Origin: RPRB01 sp035543115
GTDB taxonomy: Bacteria; Myxococcota; Myxococcia; Myxococcales; Myxococcaceae
DNA length: 64,000 nt
Direction of reading: 5' to 3'
NCBI GenBank assembly: GCA_035543115.1
Contig: DATKKF010000004.1
Span: forward strand, 62,001-126,000
Both the position numbers and the translations under genes were made by a program. The notes under the pieces are model-generated. The model searched no databases and had not been told where the DNA came from. It saw only the letters and a list, made by a program, of their open reading frames with translations. The first letter of the stretch is position 1. Every line of letters begins with the position of its first letter. Below are positions 63,403 through 64,000 of this stretch, piece after piece.

Positions 63403-64000
63403 CAGGGCTGCCCCGCGCCGGGCGCCGGCATCAGCAGCTTCGGCCCCGGGGCGGACAGCACCTCGCCCATCCGGGTGGAGAGCGCGTGCACCAGCGACTG
63501 CGCCTCGTCGCCGAACATCGCCCGGAAGAGCGGACGGTCCTTGGTGGGGTACTCGATGCGTGGCTCGCCCCGCATGCCGGCCAGCTTCCCCGCCTCGCGC
63601 ACCGCGTCCTGCAGTCCCCCGAGCTCATCCACCAGCTTCAGCTCCTTCGCCTTCCGCCCGGTGAAGACCCGACCGTCGGCGATCTTCCGCACCTCCTCCT
63701 CGGAGAGCTTCCGCGACTCGGCCACCGCGCCGATGAACTGGCCGTGCACGTCGTCCAGCATGGCCTGGAAGTACGAGCGCTCCTCCGAGCTCATCTCCCG
63801 GAACGGGCTGCCCGCGTCCTTGAGCTTCCCGGCGGTGATGGTGCGCATGTCGACGCCGGCCCACTTGAGGAGACCGGAGACGTTGGGGAACTCGGAGATG
63901 ACCCCGATGCTCCCGGTGAGCGTCCCGGGGTTGGCGTAGATCTTCTCTCCACCCATCGCGATGTAGAAGCCGCCGGACGCGGCGACGGAGCCCATGCTGG
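63402..64000 (-). CDS. sppA: Signal peptide peptidase SppA-like serine protease, C-terminal part
   Basis: The frame is open to the right edge, so the N-terminus lies outside the window. The visible 199 residues include the nucleophile segment SMGSVAASGGFYIAMGG, TGSIGVI, then SSEERSYFQAMLDDVHGQF, RVFTGRKAKELKLVDELGG. These match the C-terminal catalytic domain of SppA, which degrades leftover signal peptides in the membrane. It is the upstream gene of the HIT-lapB-SPOR-cupin run. The general-base lysine lies outside or near the edge and cannot be confirmed. Confidence 0.9.
   Translation of the reverse strand, partial: SMGSVAASGGFYIAMGGEKIYANPGTLTGSIGVISEFPNVSGLLKWAGVDMRTITAGKLKDAGSPFREMSSEERSYFQAMLDDVHGQFIGAVAESRKLSEEEVRKIADGRVFTGRKAKELKLVDELGGLQDAVREAGKLAGMRGEPRIEYPTKDRPLFRAMFGDEAQSLVHALSTRMGEVLSAPGPKLLMPAPGAGQP

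Overview
This window is a 64 kb piece of a very GC-rich bacterial chromosome packed with housekeeping genes. The gene content points to the Myxococcota (myxobacteria), probably an Anaeromyxobacter-like lineage. Pointers are a menaquinone-based respiratory chain, ferredoxin-dependent 2-oxoacid oxidoreductases beside TCA-cycle genes, a lapB/SPOR envelope operon and Ala/Pro-rich extensions on conserved proteins. The taxonomic call is inference from gene content; no rRNA or tRNA gene is visible. I see no insertion sequence, prophage, CRISPR array or integrated element.

Layout. 1-1200: end of a cyclopropane-fatty-acyl-phospholipid synthase-like gene and an ArsR-like regulator. 1248-13600: central carbon block with ndk, sucD, sucC, a two-domain membrane glycosyltransferase, sdhB, sdhA, a damaged sdhC, mdh, icd and gltA. 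13600-17170: a zinc-ribbon protein with an acidic tail, pyruvate kinase, a DUF1801 protein and a membrane protein. 17171-22457: a dihydroorotate-dehydrogenase-like protein, the single-chain pyruvate:ferredoxin oxidoreductase nifJ and a divergent hemerythrin. 22656-24074: a secreted collagen-like protein. 24084-37401 (minus strand): korA-korB, a ferritin-like protein and nuoA-BC-D-H-I-J-K-L-M-N, apparently one long operon. 37637-49047: a menaquinone locus, with menF-D-H-B-A-C-E, a polyprenyl diphosphate synthase and a GbsR/MarR-type regulator on the minus strand, and a DAHP synthase and ubiE/menG diverging on the plus strand. 49169-50589: a DUF3455 lipoprotein and an unknown protein. 50611-54342: carA, pyrC, pyrB and a small membrane protein. 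54444-57488: lepB and lepA. 57605-59721: two nucleotide-sugar SDR enzymes and a ribbon-helix-helix protein. 59824-64000: a lipoprotein and a cupin/SPOR/LapB/HIT/SppA operon that runs off the right edge.

How it works together. NifJ and KorAB make reduced ferredoxin from pyruvate and 2-oxoglutarate. The Nuo complex encoded directly behind KorAB lacks the NADH-oxidising subunits NuoE, F and G, so a ferredoxin:menaquinone oxidoreductase is the natural reading. The same window encodes the menaquinone it would reduce. An identical inverted repeat (GTTCAAG, 4 bases, CTTGAAC) occurs at the divergent promoter region of the menaquinone cluster and again just before the prenyl-synthase/regulator pair. 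It is a good candidate operator for the GbsR-type protein.

The clearest anomaly is sdhC. Its reading frame keeps pieces of the cytochrome b subunit but has lost most transmembrane helices and heme-ligand positions, and its expected N-terminal motif lies in another frame.
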